Below the pieces are notes generated by a model, which was not told the origin of the DNA, did no database searches, and saw only the letters and a list, made by a program, of their open reading frames with translations. From Myxococcales bacterium (GTDB taxonomy: Bacteria; Myxococcota; Polyangia; Nannocystales; Nannocystaceae), in the NCBI GenBank assembly GCA_016793465.1, contig JAEUJW010000090.1, positions 186,001 through 250,000 on the forward strand: a DNA stretch of 64,000 nt, in the 5' to 3' direction. The position numbers and the translations under genes are program-made. Below are positions 17,051 to 25,245 of the stretch, piece after piece. Numbering within the stretch: position 1 is the first letter of the stretch; the number at the start of each line of letters is the position of its first letter.

Positions 17051-17764
17051 TCAATAAGGCCGCTGACCGAGGAAGTTGCCCGCGGGGTCGTAGTTGCAGA
17101 CCCACACCTCGGTCTCGCCGCACGTCGCCATGCCGCAGCCGAGGCGCCGGCTGGCGCGCCAGACGACCTGCGTATAGTGCCCGCACACCCCACGGCACTT
17201 GTTGGTCTTCGCGTCGTAGTCCTTGACCTCCTCGACCCACGCGCCGACCACCTCGCTCGCCGGCGGCGCGCTGCCCGACGCGCTGTAGATGTTCTCGCCG
17301 TACTTCTGCGCGTCGGCCCCCTTGCGCGGGCGGTGCTGCAGGTCGCAGCCGCGCTGCTTCAGCTTGTCGGCCCACGCCTGGGCGTAGCGGGCCAGCCCGG
17401 CGTCCCACACCAGCGGCGCGACACCCAGCCGCTCGCGCACGGCGTTGTGCGCCGCCGTGACGCCCGCCAGCCGACCGCCCTCGGGGTCGCCCCTCGCCGC
17501 GTCGTTCGCCGCGTCGCCCGCGGGCCGACGCGGCGGCCGACGCGGCGTCGTCTGCGTCGACGTGCCCGACGTCGGCCGCTGGTTCGCCGGCTGCGCGCGC
17601 GTCGGCTGCGGCGCGTTCGTCGGCGGGTCGGTCGCGTCCGGCGGCGCCGACGCGTCGACCATCGACTCGCCGTCGGGCGGCCCCTCGAGGTCCATCGCCT
17701 CCATCCGGCGGCACGCGACCGACAGCACCATCAGCGACACAGCGACGAACGAGGCGCGGAGCAT
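17051..17764 (-). CDS. CAP/SCP (PR-1-like) domain lipoprotein
   Basis: 237 residues. The signal peptide ends in the lipobox LSVAC, followed by a Pro/Thr/Asp-rich linker (~20-95) and a CAP domain (~100-237). The domain keeps the classic signatures AHNAVRERLGVAPLVWD, KYGENIYSASG, VCGHYTQVVWR, LGCGMATC and CNYDPAGNFLGQRPY, including the His and Glu of the CAP cavity and six Cys for disulfides. It is strikingly like plant PR-1 and animal CRISP proteins. Bacterial CAP proteins are secreted; proposed roles include sterol or lipid binding. Surface localisation follows from the lipobox. Confidence 0.88.
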   Translation of the reverse strand: MLRASFVAVSLMVLSVACRRMEAMDLEGPPDGESMVDASAPPDATDPPTNAPQPTRAQPANQRPTSGTSTQTTPRRPPRRPAGDAANDAARGDPEGGRLAGVTAAHNAVRERLGVAPLVWDAGLARYAQAWADKLKQRGCDLQHRPRKGADAQKYGENIYSASGSAPPASEVVGAWVEEVKDYDAKTNKCRGVCGHYTQVVWRASRRLGCGMATCGETEVWVCNYDPAGNFLGQRPY

Positions 17765-18330
17765 GCCGTCATCATCGCCGCTTCTCGCCGAAGTGCACGC
17801 GCATCCCGCTCGCCCCGCCGCGTCCGCCCCGGCGAGCGCGTGACCGCCGTCACCCGCACGTCCGCCGCGTACACGCCCGGCTCGCGCCCGCGCCGCTGCA
17901 TCAGGTTCTGCCACTGCGCGGCCAGCCGCCATCGACGCTCCACCACGCGCACATCTCTCCGATCGTACTGTCACATCACCCGCGCCGACGAGCCACGAAG
18001 CGGCCACGCCGACCGGGTCGTCCTCGAAGACCACGTCGCTCTCCGAGGCGTCCTCGGGCACCGCGCCGGGCTGACAGTCGCACGACGCCACCGCCCCGCG
18101 AGCGTCGCCGCGTTGTTCGCGTCGTACGGCATGCCGGCGCCGTCCGCGGGCGACCGCCGCAAACGACGCGATCACTCCGTCGGCGAACCGGACCGGTACG
18201 CGCTTCACGCTCATCACCCGCACGAGCGGCTCGCCGACCGCGTCGATCGCCGTCTCGCTCGTCGTACTCACCGGCGCTCGCCTCGGCGTCGCCGTCAGCA
18301 CTTCAAAATTTCGCGCGCGGGTTCGTGCCA
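17765..18330. other. 566-bp gap with fragmentary minus-strand reading frames
   Basis: No intact gene is convincing. On the minus strand, protein-like stretches appear in changing frames, for example VRVMSVKRVPVRFADGVIAS, GMPYDANNAATLAGRW, ESDVVFEDDPVGVAASW and WRLAAQWQNLMQRRGREPG. This could be a decayed gene with several frameshifts or simple GC-driven open frames. Confidence 0.3.
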
Positions 18331-18341
18331 TGCGCAAGCCA

Positions 18342-18403
18342 CCGGGGGTCACAGGCCCCCGGCGCCGCGCTCACCCGCGAGGGGCCGGGCGATCGCCCGG
18401 CCC
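18342..18403 (-). terminator. Two adjacent strong hairpins
   Basis: CCGGGGG (18342-18348) pairs with CCCCCGG (18356-18362), and GGGCCGGGC (18382-18390) pairs with GCCCGGCCC (18395-18403) around GATC. Both lie just after the minus-strand small lipoprotein gene and would end transcripts coming from the acyltransferase operon side. No U-tract is obvious. Confidence 0.5.
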
Positions 18404-18408
18404 GCGGC

Positions 18409-18717
18409 TCACCACGACGGCTTCTCGACGTCGGGCGGCGGATCGTTCTTGGCCGCGCCGCCGCCGCTGGCCGCCGCGCCGGCGCTGTCGGCCGGCGGGG
18501 TCGCCGAGCCGTCGGCCGCCTTGCCGTCGACCGCCGCGGGCGGGGTCGCGGGCGCAGCGGGCGTGGCCGGCGGGGCCGCGGGCGTCGGGGCCGGGGTGGC
18601 GGCCTTGGTCGCCTTGTCGTCGACCTTCTTCTGCTCCTTCGCCCCGCAGGCGGGTGCGCCGGCAGTGGTCGCCAGCAGGAGCGTCATCGCGAGGAACTTG
18701 TCGGCGTCGATCTTCAT
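18409..18717 (-). CDS. Small Ala/Pro-rich exported (lipo)protein
   Basis: 102 residues. It starts MKIDADKFLAMTLLLATTAG with a Cys at the lipobox-like GAPAC, then a Lys-rich patch (KEQKKVDDKATK) and a low-complexity Ala/Pro/Thr tail ending in VEKPSW. No family recognised. A TACGCT hexamer lies 9 bases before the ATG on this strand. It follows the MBOAT operon with a 74-base gap and may or may not share its transcript. Confidence 0.65.
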   Translation of the reverse strand: MKIDADKFLAMTLLLATTAGAPACGAKEQKKVDDKATKAATPAPTPAAPPATPAAPATPPAAVDGKAADGSATPPADSAGAAASGGGAAKNDPPPDVEKPSW

Positions 18718-18791
18718 GGCCGGGCCAGCGTATCAGACGACCCCCGGAGCGTCACTCGCGGCCACGCACCTCGCGGCCCCCTCGTCGCCGG

Positions 18792-20492
18792 TCAGCGCAC
18801 CCGGATCCCCAGCCCGATCAGCGCCAGCTCGCCGTAGTCCGCCAGCGACCCGCCGGGCTGCGGGCGGATGAACACGTGGATCAGGGCGAAGTACTGCATC
18901 GTCAAGTAGGCGCACACGACATCGAGCGGCAGCCGCCGATCGAGCGTCCACGGCTTGCGCGTGCGCGGGCGCCGGGCCAGCCAGATCTGCGTCAGCGAGA
19001 TGCCGAGCCCGAGCAGCACGAAGTACGGCCAGGTCGACAGCGCCGTCACGAGGTCGGCCCAGGTCAGGCGACCGAGCGTGCGCGGCGGCACGTGGCCCCA
19101 CACGAGGTTGCCGATCACCGTCGCCGCCATCGTCGCCGTGAAGATGCGGAGCAGCGGCCGGCGCCGCAGGCGCGTGAGGAACACCGGATAATAGAACACG
19201 CGGACCAGGAACTCGCGGAAGTGGTAGGCGAAGCGCCCCCACAGGTTGGCCAGGTTGGTCGCCAGCCACGGCCGGTCGTACTGCGTCTCGACCGCGTAGC
19301 CCATCACCCGCCAGGCCCCCACGCGGAAGTGGGTCACCCCGCCGTAGATCAGGAAGACGCGGGCCTGGTCGACCAGCGTCGACAGCAGCACCGTCGGCGT
19401 CGACAGCGGCGTGCCTTTAATATGCTCGCGCACCAGCTCGCTGGTGAACGCGTACACCTTCACCCCGAACGCCCGCTCCACCGCGACGATGAACCGCCCG
19501 GTCGCCTCCTCCGCGAACACCATGTACGCCAGCGCCAACCACCACAGCCGCAGCCCCGCCCGCGCCAGCCGCATGCGATCCTCGGCCAGCAGCCGCGCCT
19601 GCAGGTACGCGTAGCCCTGCCCGAGGTACGGCGCGTAGTTCACGTTGGCCAGCGCCAGCGGCGTCATGAACAGCGCCAGGTACTCGGCGACCGGCAGCTC
19701 GCGCGGCACCAGCCCGTCGCGCGCGTCGGCCTCGTACACCAGCAGCCGCGCCCACTGATAGAAGAAGAACAGCAGCCCGACCGGCAGCTTCCACGCCGCG
19801 CCCGTGAGCCCCTCGGCCGCGCACGCGACGGCGACGGTGATCATGCAGCCCTCGACGACGAACCGACGGATCACCCGCGCGGCCCGCCCCTCGGCCCGCA
19901 GCGCCGGCGCCAGCAATTTTTGATACGCCCACGCCGTCGCCCCCGCGCCGACCGCCGCCGCGCCGATCCGCAGCGGCCAGGCATCGCCGATCAGCAGCCC
20001 ACACAGCGCCCCGACCAGCGCCGCCGCCCGCCCACCGCGCCGCGGATGAAACGTCGCGTACACGCCGAGGTGCGCCGCCAGCAGCGCCGCCGCCGCGCTC
20101 GCCCCGTACAGCCACGCGAACGCCGGCAGGAACCACGCCACCGCCGCCGCCGCCCGGCGCCGCAGCGGCAGCGCGTACGCGCTGACGAACCCGCCCAGCA
20201 GCGCCGCGAACACCGCCAGCCGCTCGTCGTCGCCGTCGTGCAGCGCGGTGTAGGTGACCGACAGCTTGGCCGCGACGTTGCCGTCGTCGTCGAGCACCCG
20301 CGGCAGCGCCACGCCGAGCCAGGCCGCCGCGTCCGCCGGGGTCGCCAGCCCCAGCCACGCGCCGAGGTTGGTGTAACACCAGGCGTACACCAGCAGCGTG
20401 CCGGCCACCGCCAGCAGCACGCGCCAGTCGCGGGTGTCGTGCGCCTGCAAGCTCGCCGCCGACACCCGCCCGCCGAGCAGCCGCGCCGCCAT
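18792..20492 (-). CDS. MBOAT-like membrane O-acyltransferase
   Basis: 566 residues with about 12 hydrophobic segments. The most diagnostic part is ~412-437 (NLANLWGRFAYHFREFLVRV then FYYPVF), matching the FWRRWHxSLxxWxRDYxYxPL-type segment of MBOAT proteins such as DltB and AlgI. A second conserved-looking His is at 467 (GNLVWGHV). MBOAT enzymes transfer acyl groups across or at the membrane, often from a carrier protein or CoA to a surface polymer. It is last in an operon with an adenylating enzyme and a carrier protein, 3 bases after the ACP stop, which parallels dltA-dltC-dltB. Divergence from known members is large, so the acyl donor and acceptor are inferred. Confidence 0.7.
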   Translation of the reverse strand: MAARLLGGRVSAASLQAHDTRDWRVLLAVAGTLLVYAWCYTNLGAWLGLATPADAAAWLGVALPRVLDDDGNVAAKLSVTYTALHDGDDERLAVFAALLGGFVSAYALPLRRRAAAAVAWFLPAFAWLYGASAAAALLAAHLGVYATFHPRRGGRAAALVGALCGLLIGDAWPLRIGAAAVGAGATAWAYQKLLAPALRAEGRAARVIRRFVVEGCMITVAVACAAEGLTGAAWKLPVGLLFFFYQWARLLVYEADARDGLVPRELPVAEYLALFMTPLALANVNYAPYLGQGYAYLQARLLAEDRMRLARAGLRLWWLALAYMVFAEEATGRFIVAVERAFGVKVYAFTSELVREHIKGTPLSTPTVLLSTLVDQARVFLIYGGVTHFRVGAWRVMGYAVETQYDRPWLATNLANLWGRFAYHFREFLVRVFYYPVFLTRLRRRPLLRIFTATMAATVIGNLVWGHVPPRTLGRLTWADLVTALSTWPYFVLLGLGISLTQIWLARRPRTRKPWTLDRRLPLDVVCAYLTMQYFALIHVFIRPQPGGSLADYGELALIGLGIRVR

Positions 20493-20495
20493 GCG

Positions 20496-20750
20496 TCAGC
20501 GGGTCCCCAGCTTGCGGCGCACGAGCCCGACCAGCGCGCGGACGCTGGCGAACGTGTCGGCGCGGATGTCGACGCGCTCGAGCGCCACCCCGAAGCGGTC
20601 CTCGACGAACTGCACCGTCTGCACCACCCCGAACGAGTCGACGAACCACGCGCCCAGCAGGTCGGTGTCGGCGTCGAGCGTCATGTCCGGGTGCGGGTAC
20701 ATCGCCCTGAAGAACGCCTGCAGCTCGGCCGCGATGTCGGCGTCGGTCAC
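20496..20750 (-). CDS. Acyl carrier protein
   Basis: 84 residues. The phosphopantetheine attachment motif is GAWFVDSFGVVQTVQFVEDR with Ser39 (DSF in place of the commoner DSL), flanked by the expected helices and a C-terminal VRALVGLVRRKLG. GTG 20750 overlaps the stop of the upstream adenylating-enzyme gene (GTGA) and has GGAGG nearby. The likely role is to accept an acyl group activated by the fused AMP ligase and present it to the MBOAT protein, as DltC does in D-alanylation. Confidence 0.88.
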   Translation of the reverse strand: MTDADIAAELQAFFRAMYPHPDMTLDADTDLLGAWFVDSFGVVQTVQFVEDRFGVALERVDIRADTFASVRALVGLVRRKLGTR

Positions 20751-23158
20751 GTCGCCTCCGCCCCCGGCCCGTACCGGCGGACCGCCTCGCGTCGGTGCGG
20801 CTTGCCCGAGGCCGTCGCCGGGATGTGCGGCACGACCACCACGTTGCGCGGCAGCATGTGCGCCGGCAGGCGCGCCCGCGCGTGGCGCATGAACCCGGCG
20901 ATCGACCAGGTCGCCGGGTCGTGCGGGACCACGAAGATCCACGGCACCTGCTCGAGCAAGCGCCGCGGATCCGGCACCCCCGCGACCAGCGCGTCGCGCA
21001 CGCCCTCGATCGCCCCGAGCAGCCGCTCGACCTCGGCCGGGAAGTACGACATGCCGCCGCAGTTGATCATGTCGTCCCGCCGCCCGCGCAGGGCCACGAA
21101 CCCGTCGGCGTCGATCACCCCGAAGTCGCCGGTGCGCAGCCACCCGCCGTCGAACCGCGCCGCGCTGAGCTCGGGCAGGTTCCAGTACTCGTCGGCCCGC
21201 TGCGGCGCGCGCAGCCAGACCTCGCCCTCCGACCCGGCCGGCAGCAGCGCCCCGTCCTCGCCCGCGATCGCGACCTCGACGCCCGCGGTCGGCAGCCCGA
21301 CCGTGTGCAGCTTGTCCGGGTGGCGGCGCACGTCGAGGATCACCGCGCGCGAGCACTCGGTCAGCCCGTACTGCAGGAACACGTCGACGCCCGGCAGCAG
21401 CTCGCTCAGCCGCCGCAGCTCGTCGGCCGTCACCGGCGCGCTGGCGATCTCGATCGACCGCAGCCCCGCCGCCCCGGCCCGCGTGCGCTCGGGCGAGCCC
21501 TGCAGCAGCGCGCGCACGGTCGGCGGCGTGACGAAGAACCCGCTGATCCTGAACCGCTGCACGTCCGCCAGCAGCCCCGCCAGCGAGAACATGCCGGTGA
21601 ACACCACCACCGTGCCGCCGCGCAGCAGCGTCGCCGTGACGCGCTGCCACCCGCCGCTGTGGGTCAGCGGCGCGAGCACGAGGTCGCGGTGCTCCGGCCC
21701 CGTCCCCAGCACCCCGGCCAGCGTCTCGGCGATCGCCAGCAAGTGGCGGTGCCGCAGCACCACCCCCTTCGGGTGGCCCGTCGAGCCCGCCGAGTACAGC
21801 ACGCACGCCGCCGCCTCGGGCGCGACCGACGGCAGCCCCGCGACCGCGACCAGCGCCGGCAGCGGCGGCTCGAAGCGCACCCGCCTGGTCGCGACGTCGA
21901 TGTGCGCCGCGTGGCGCGGCGGCCCCGCGTGCGCCGGCGTCTCGGCCAGCACCAGGCACAGCTTGGCCGTCGTATCGAGCGCGACGTCGCGAAACCGTTC
22001 GCCGCCCGCCTGCGGGTCGACCGGCACCGCGATCGCCCCGAGCGCGACGATCGCGAGGAACAGCACCACGTACTCCGCCGAGTTGCGCAGCATGAGCAGC
22101 ACGCGGTCGCCCGCGCCGACGCCCGCGCCGGCCAGCGCCCGCGCCGCGTCGCGCACCGCCGCGCCCAGCTCCGCGTACGTCAGCGCCAGCTCCCCCGCGA
22201 TCAACGCCGTCCGCTCGGCCCGCGCCGCCGGGTTGTCGAACAGCAGGCGCCGGCACAGGTGCTCGCCCGGCGCCGGCGCCGGCTCGCCGAAGCGCACGCT
22301 CAGGCGCTGGACCTCCTCGTAGTCGACGAGCGCGAACAGCTCGCGCAGCGGGCTCACCTCCGCCTCGACGGCCGCCAGCGTGCGCGCCTCGGCCAGCCTC
22401 CGGTACGCCCGCTGCATGCCCGCGACCGCCGCCCGCAGCCCCTGGTTGGCGAACACGATCAGGCGATAGCCCGCCGCGAACAGCTCGTCCGCCGCGACGT
22501 CCGGGTACGTCGACGGCACCGCCGCCAGCGGCACGCCGCTGGACGCGCTCCACGCCCGCCCGAACGCCAGCACCTCCGCGGCGGTCGGCGCCGTCGAGTG
22601 CACCAGCACCACGTCGGCGCCCGCGAGCGCGTAGGCCTCGGCCCGCGCGCGCGCCTCGTGCATGCCGAGGCCGGCGACCAGCGCCTCGGTGCGCGCGACG
22701 ATCACGAAGTCCGGGTCCCTGCGGGTCGCGACCGCCGCCGCGATCTTGCGCGCGAACGCCTCGCGCTCGACCAGCCGGCGGTCGAAGCCCGCGTACAGGC
22801 TGTTGCGCTTGGGGTGGTGGTTGTCCTCGAGGCACACGCCCGCGATCCCGGCCGCCTCGTACTCGCGGATCGTGCGCACCACGCTGACCGCGTCGCCGAA
22901 GCCGTCGTCGACGTCGGCGACCACCGGCACGCCGCTCGCCGCGTGGATCGCCGCCGACGCCGTCAGGTGCTCGTGCATCGAGATCAGGCCGACGTCCGGC
23001 AGGCACTTGCTCGCCGAGATCCCGAACCCCCCGGCCCACAGCCCCGCGAACCCGGCCCGCTCGGCGACGCGCGCCGACAGCCCGTCGTGCGCGCCCGCCA
23101 GGATCAGCGGCCCCGGGCCCTCGAACAGCAGGCGCCGCAGCCGGGCCGCCCGCGTCAC
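20747..23158 (-). CDS. Fusion of PEP-mutase-family enzyme and acyl-adenylating (ANL) enzyme
   Basis: 803 residues from GTG 23158 (GTGA overlap with the dehydrogenase). Residues ~8-270 are a PEP mutase/isocitrate lyase superfamily barrel of the PEP-mutase branch: AGAHDGLSARVAERAGF, Asp55 in CLPDVG, metal-site ADVDDGFGD (Asp82, Asp84), EDNHHPKRNS at 111-120 (family EDKxxxxxNS, with the third residue Asn not Lys; Lys117 and Asn119 kept) and Arg156 in IVARTEAL. It lacks the KKCGH motif of isocitrate lyases. Residues ~300-803 are an ANL domain: YSAGSTGHPKGV, QYGLTECS, LRTGDFGVIDADG and terminal ASGKPHR with the catalytic Lys. A testable reading is phosphonopyruvate formation with activation of a derived acid for transfer to the adjacent ACP. 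Phosphonopyruvate hydrolase-like or C-C lyase activity is also possible. Confidence 0.85.
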   Translation of the reverse strand: MTRAARLRRLLFEGPGPLILAGAHDGLSARVAERAGFAGLWAGGFGISASKCLPDVGLISMHEHLTASAAIHAASGVPVVADVDDGFGDAVSVVRTIREYEAAGIAGVCLEDNHHPKRNSLYAGFDRRLVEREAFARKIAAAVATRRDPDFVIVARTEALVAGLGMHEARARAEAYALAGADVVLVHSTAPTAAEVLAFGRAWSASSGVPLAAVPSTYPDVAADELFAAGYRLIVFANQGLRAAVAGMQRAYRRLAEARTLAAVEAEVSPLRELFALVDYEEVQRLSVRFGEPAPAPGEHLCRRLLFDNPAARAERTALIAGELALTYAELGAAVRDAARALAGAGVGAGDRVLLMLRNSAEYVVLFLAIVALGAIAVPVDPQAGGERFRDVALDTTAKLCLVLAETPAHAGPPRHAAHIDVATRRVRFEPPLPALVAVAGLPSVAPEAAACVLYSAGSTGHPKGVVLRHRHLLAIAETLAGVLGTGPEHRDLVLAPLTHSGGWQRVTATLLRGGTVVVFTGMFSLAGLLADVQRFRISGFFVTPPTVRALLQGSPERTRAGAAGLRSIEIASAPVTADELRRLSELLPGVDVFLQYGLTECSRAVILDVRRHPDKLHTVGLPTAGVEVAIAGEDGALLPAGSEGEVWLRAPQRADEYWNLPELSAARFDGGWLRTGDFGVIDADGFVALRGRRDDMINCGGMSYFPAEVERLLGAIEGVRDALVAGVPDPRRLLEQVPWIFVVPHDPATWSIAGFMRHARARLPAHMLPRNVVVVPHIPATASGKPHRREAVRRYGPGAEAT

Positions 23159-24138
23159 GCCGCCTCCGTCAGCGCCAGCAGCCGGTCGTGCGTGCTCGCG
23201 GCCAGCCGCACCGTGCCCGCCCGCGCCTGCGCCTCGGCCCGCGCCTGCGACGCCCACCCGGGGATCCGCGCCCCGCGCTCCGCGAACCCCGCGAGCCCGG
23301 CGAGCCACGCCGGCCCCGACTCGGCCACGAGCGCCGGCCCGAGCAGCAGCGCGAACACCCCGTGCTCCGCGTGACGCGGCGACCCCGGCACCCCGCCGCC
23401 GAGGCTCGTCAGCAGCTCGATCGCCATGCCGATGGCGAACGCCTTGTGCGAGCCCCCGATCGGCAGCAGCGCCCCGCGCCCGTGCTCGACGTCCACCGCG
23501 CTCGCCGACGTCGTGCGCGCCCCCTCGCCGTCGACCGCCGCGTCCGCCGGCAGCGCCGCACCTGTCCCGCGGGCCAGCAGCAGATCGCCGTGGGTCAGCG
23601 CGCTCGTCGATGCATCGCAGACGAACGGCCGCGCGCCCGCGGGCAGCCCGACGCACAGCGGGTTGGTGCCGATCAGCGGCGTGCGCCCGTCCGGCGCCGC
23701 CACCCGGGCCGGCGATCCGCTGGCCAGCACCACCCCGCAGCCGCGCGCGCAGGCCATCCGCGCCCAGTCGCCGAGCATCCCGCTGGGGTACACCCCGGCC
23801 CCGATCGCCACGCACGTCCCGTGCGCCTGCGCCTCGGCGCAGCCCGCCTCGATCAGCCCGCGCACCAGCGGATAGCCGAGGTGCCCGCGGCCGTCGACGT
23901 GCAGCCGCCCGGCCGCGACCCGCACCGGCGCCGGCGCCGGCGCCCCCGCGTAGGGCCCGAACTCCCCCGACTGCGCCACGTACAGCGCGCGCACCAGCCC
24001 GTGGCACGGCTTGCCCGCCTGCTCGCTGCGCAGCCAGTGCTCGACCGTGGTGACCGCGTCGGCCCGCGCGAGCCCGAGCCGCCGGACCAGCGCCGCGACG
24101 AGCCCGGCGCACAGCGGCTCCGCCGCGACCTCGATCAT
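23155..24138 (-). CDS. LDH2/MDH2-family NAD(P)-dependent 2-hydroxyacid dehydrogenase
   Basis: 327 residues from ATG 24138, which has GAGGG close upstream; GTG 24156 and TTG 24183 are alternatives. It belongs to the malate/L-lactate/ureidoglycolate/sulfolactate dehydrogenase type II family: KPCHGLVRALY with the catalytic His, LIGTNPLCVGLPA, VCDASTSALTHGDL, and GSHKAFAIGMAIELLTSLGG. It reduces a 2-oxoacid to a 2-hydroxyacid. First in the operon and coupled to the PEP-mutase fusion, it is a good candidate to reduce phosphonopyruvate, since family member ComC acts on the isosteric sulfolactate/sulfopyruvate pair. Substrate is inference. An intragenic CCTGTCCCGCGGGCCAG repeat lies at 23561-23577. 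Confidence 0.85.
   Translation of the reverse strand: MIEVAAEPLCAGLVAALVRRLGLARADAVTTVEHWLRSEQAGKPCHGLVRALYVAQSGEFGPYAGAPAPAPVRVAAGRLHVDGRGHLGYPLVRGLIEAGCAEAQAHGTCVAIGAGVYPSGMLGDWARMACARGCGVVLASGSPARVAAPDGRTPLIGTNPLCVGLPAGARPFVCDASTSALTHGDLLLARGTGAALPADAAVDGEGARTTSASAVDVEHGRGALLPIGGSHKAFAIGMAIELLTSLGGGVPGSPRHAEHGVFALLLGPALVAESGPAWLAGLAGFAERGARIPGWASQARAEAQARAGTVRLAASTHDRLLALTEAA
23561..23577. repeat. TGTCCC/GGGACA-type palindrome inside the dehydrogenase gene
   Basis: CCTGTCCCGCGGGCCAG, a close variant of the units in the Ycf46-like gene 10 kb away, read through in frame. Confidence 0.7.
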
Positions 24139-24190
24139 GGCGCCCTCGTCGCTCACCGGCGCGGCCCGTGCCCGACCGGGCAATCAATCT

Positions 24191-24205
24191 TGAAAACCAT
24201 TTTCA
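24191..24205. promoter_or_regulatory. Fur-like inverted repeat upstream of the PEP-mutase operon
   Basis: TGAAAACCATTTTCA is a perfect 6-3-6 inverted repeat, AT-rich in a GC-rich setting, 53 bases upstream of the ATG at 24138. Size, half-sites and position fit a Fur-family operator (7-1-7 TGAAAAT/ATTTTCA class). Regulation by iron or another metal is inference. Confidence 0.5.
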
Positions 24206-24251
24206 GGCCCAGACCTAGCCGCAACGGCCCTCGGCGTCAACGTCAGAAACT

Positions 24252-24364
24252 CGGGACATGTCCCGAAGGACACCGTGGCGATCGCACGATCGTTCGCTCA
24301 CGACAGGGGACATCCACCCGTTCCGCCGCGCGGGACATGTCCCCTGTCCGGAGGGACATGTCCC
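24252..24364. repeat. Intergenic cluster of GGGACATGTCCC palindromes
   Basis: Three perfect 12-bp palindromes GGGACATGTCCC at 24253-24264, 24332-24343 and 24353-24364. The last two are separated by CTGTCCGGA, which re-creates the TGTCCC...GGGACA order of the intragenic repeats. They lie between the operon promoter region and the stop of the 24385 gene. Confidence 0.8.
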
Positions 24365-24384
24365 GCGAGCCACCCGAGGGCCGG

Positions 24385-25176
24385 CTACGGCGCGCCGACG
24401 GCGATCTGCGGCGACCCCTGCCCGACCGGCGCGCCCTGCACCTGGTAGGCGACCAGCACCTTCTCCGCCGAGTAGCCGGTCGCCGTCGTCACGGCCTTGA
24501 CCAGCCCGAGCCCGCGCACGTACCAGCTGTCGTCGCGCTGCACGTGCTCGATCGGCGGCACCGCCCCGCCGCGGGTGACCACGTGGTTGCGGACCTCGCT
24601 GCGCACGCGCACCGCCGCGAAGCTGCCGGCCGGGACCGTGACCTGCTCGGGCCCGATCACCTCGGCCGAGCCGCGCACCTCCATCGTCGAGATCGGCGAC
24701 TCGAGCGTCTGCGTCCACGTCCAGCGCAGCCCCGCGGGCAGCTGGGCCGGCAGGAACACCCCGCTGGACCGCAGCGTCGTGACCGGCCCGATCGCCGTCG
24801 TCATCGTGCCGATGTCCGGCGAGACCCCGGCCGGCGTGACGATCAGCCCGCGCTCGCTGTTCGCCGCCGGGTTGCCCGCGTCCTCGCTGACCACGCGCCC
24901 GACGAACCGTCCGCCCTCGCGCGCGCCCGCGACGATGCGATCGGTGGTCGTCGCGCCCGGCATCACCAGCCCCGGCGACGTCTGTCCGGTGCGGTACGTC
25001 CACGCGTCGCCGACGCTCGCCGGCGCGAAGCCCGGGTCCTCCGCCGGCGCCTCGACGACCGCGGCGGGCCGCGTCGCCGGGTCGCAGCACACCAGCACCA
25101 GCGCCCCGACGATCACCAGCCGCCACGGGCTGTGCTCGACGACCTCGACCTCGCTCGCCCGCGCCCGTCCCACCAC
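24385..25176 (-). CDS. Lipoprotein of unknown function
   Basis: About 263 residues if GTG 25176 is used (GTG 25173 or 25224 possible; no strong ribosome-binding site decides). A hydrophobic stretch WRLVIVGALVLVCCDP gives the lipobox. The mature part has WTYRTGQTSPG, LRWTWTQTLESPISTME, VTVPAGSFAAVRVRSEV and SWYVRGLGLVK, resembling periplasmic DUF3108-like lipoproteins that end with a (W)YxxGxGxV(K) strand. No enzymatic motif. It lies upstream of the PEP-mutase operon on the same strand, separated by a 246-base gap with palindromes and the Fur-like box, so it is probably transcribed separately. Confidence 0.65.
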   Translation of the reverse strand: MVGRARASEVEVVEHSPWRLVIVGALVLVCCDPATRPAAVVEAPAEDPGFAPASVGDAWTYRTGQTSPGLVMPGATTTDRIVAGAREGGRFVGRVVSEDAGNPAANSERGLIVTPAGVSPDIGTMTTAIGPVTTLRSSGVFLPAQLPAGLRWTWTQTLESPISTMEVRGSAEVIGPEQVTVPAGSFAAVRVRSEVRNHVVTRGGAVPPIEHVQRDDSWYVRGLGLVKAVTTATGYSAEKVLVAYQVQGAPVGQGSPQIAVGAP

Positions 25177-25245
25177 CCGAGGTTCGCACGTCGCTCGCCC
25201 ACCCGGTACTCCCCCTGATCCCACGCACGCCGCGATTGTTAATTT

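Noticed and set aside
20747..23158. Reading the mutase domain as methylisocitrate lyase
   Set aside because: It lacks the KKCGH motif; the EDxxxxxxNS loop, the IVARTEAL segment and the SPLRELFAL ending match the PEP mutase branch better.
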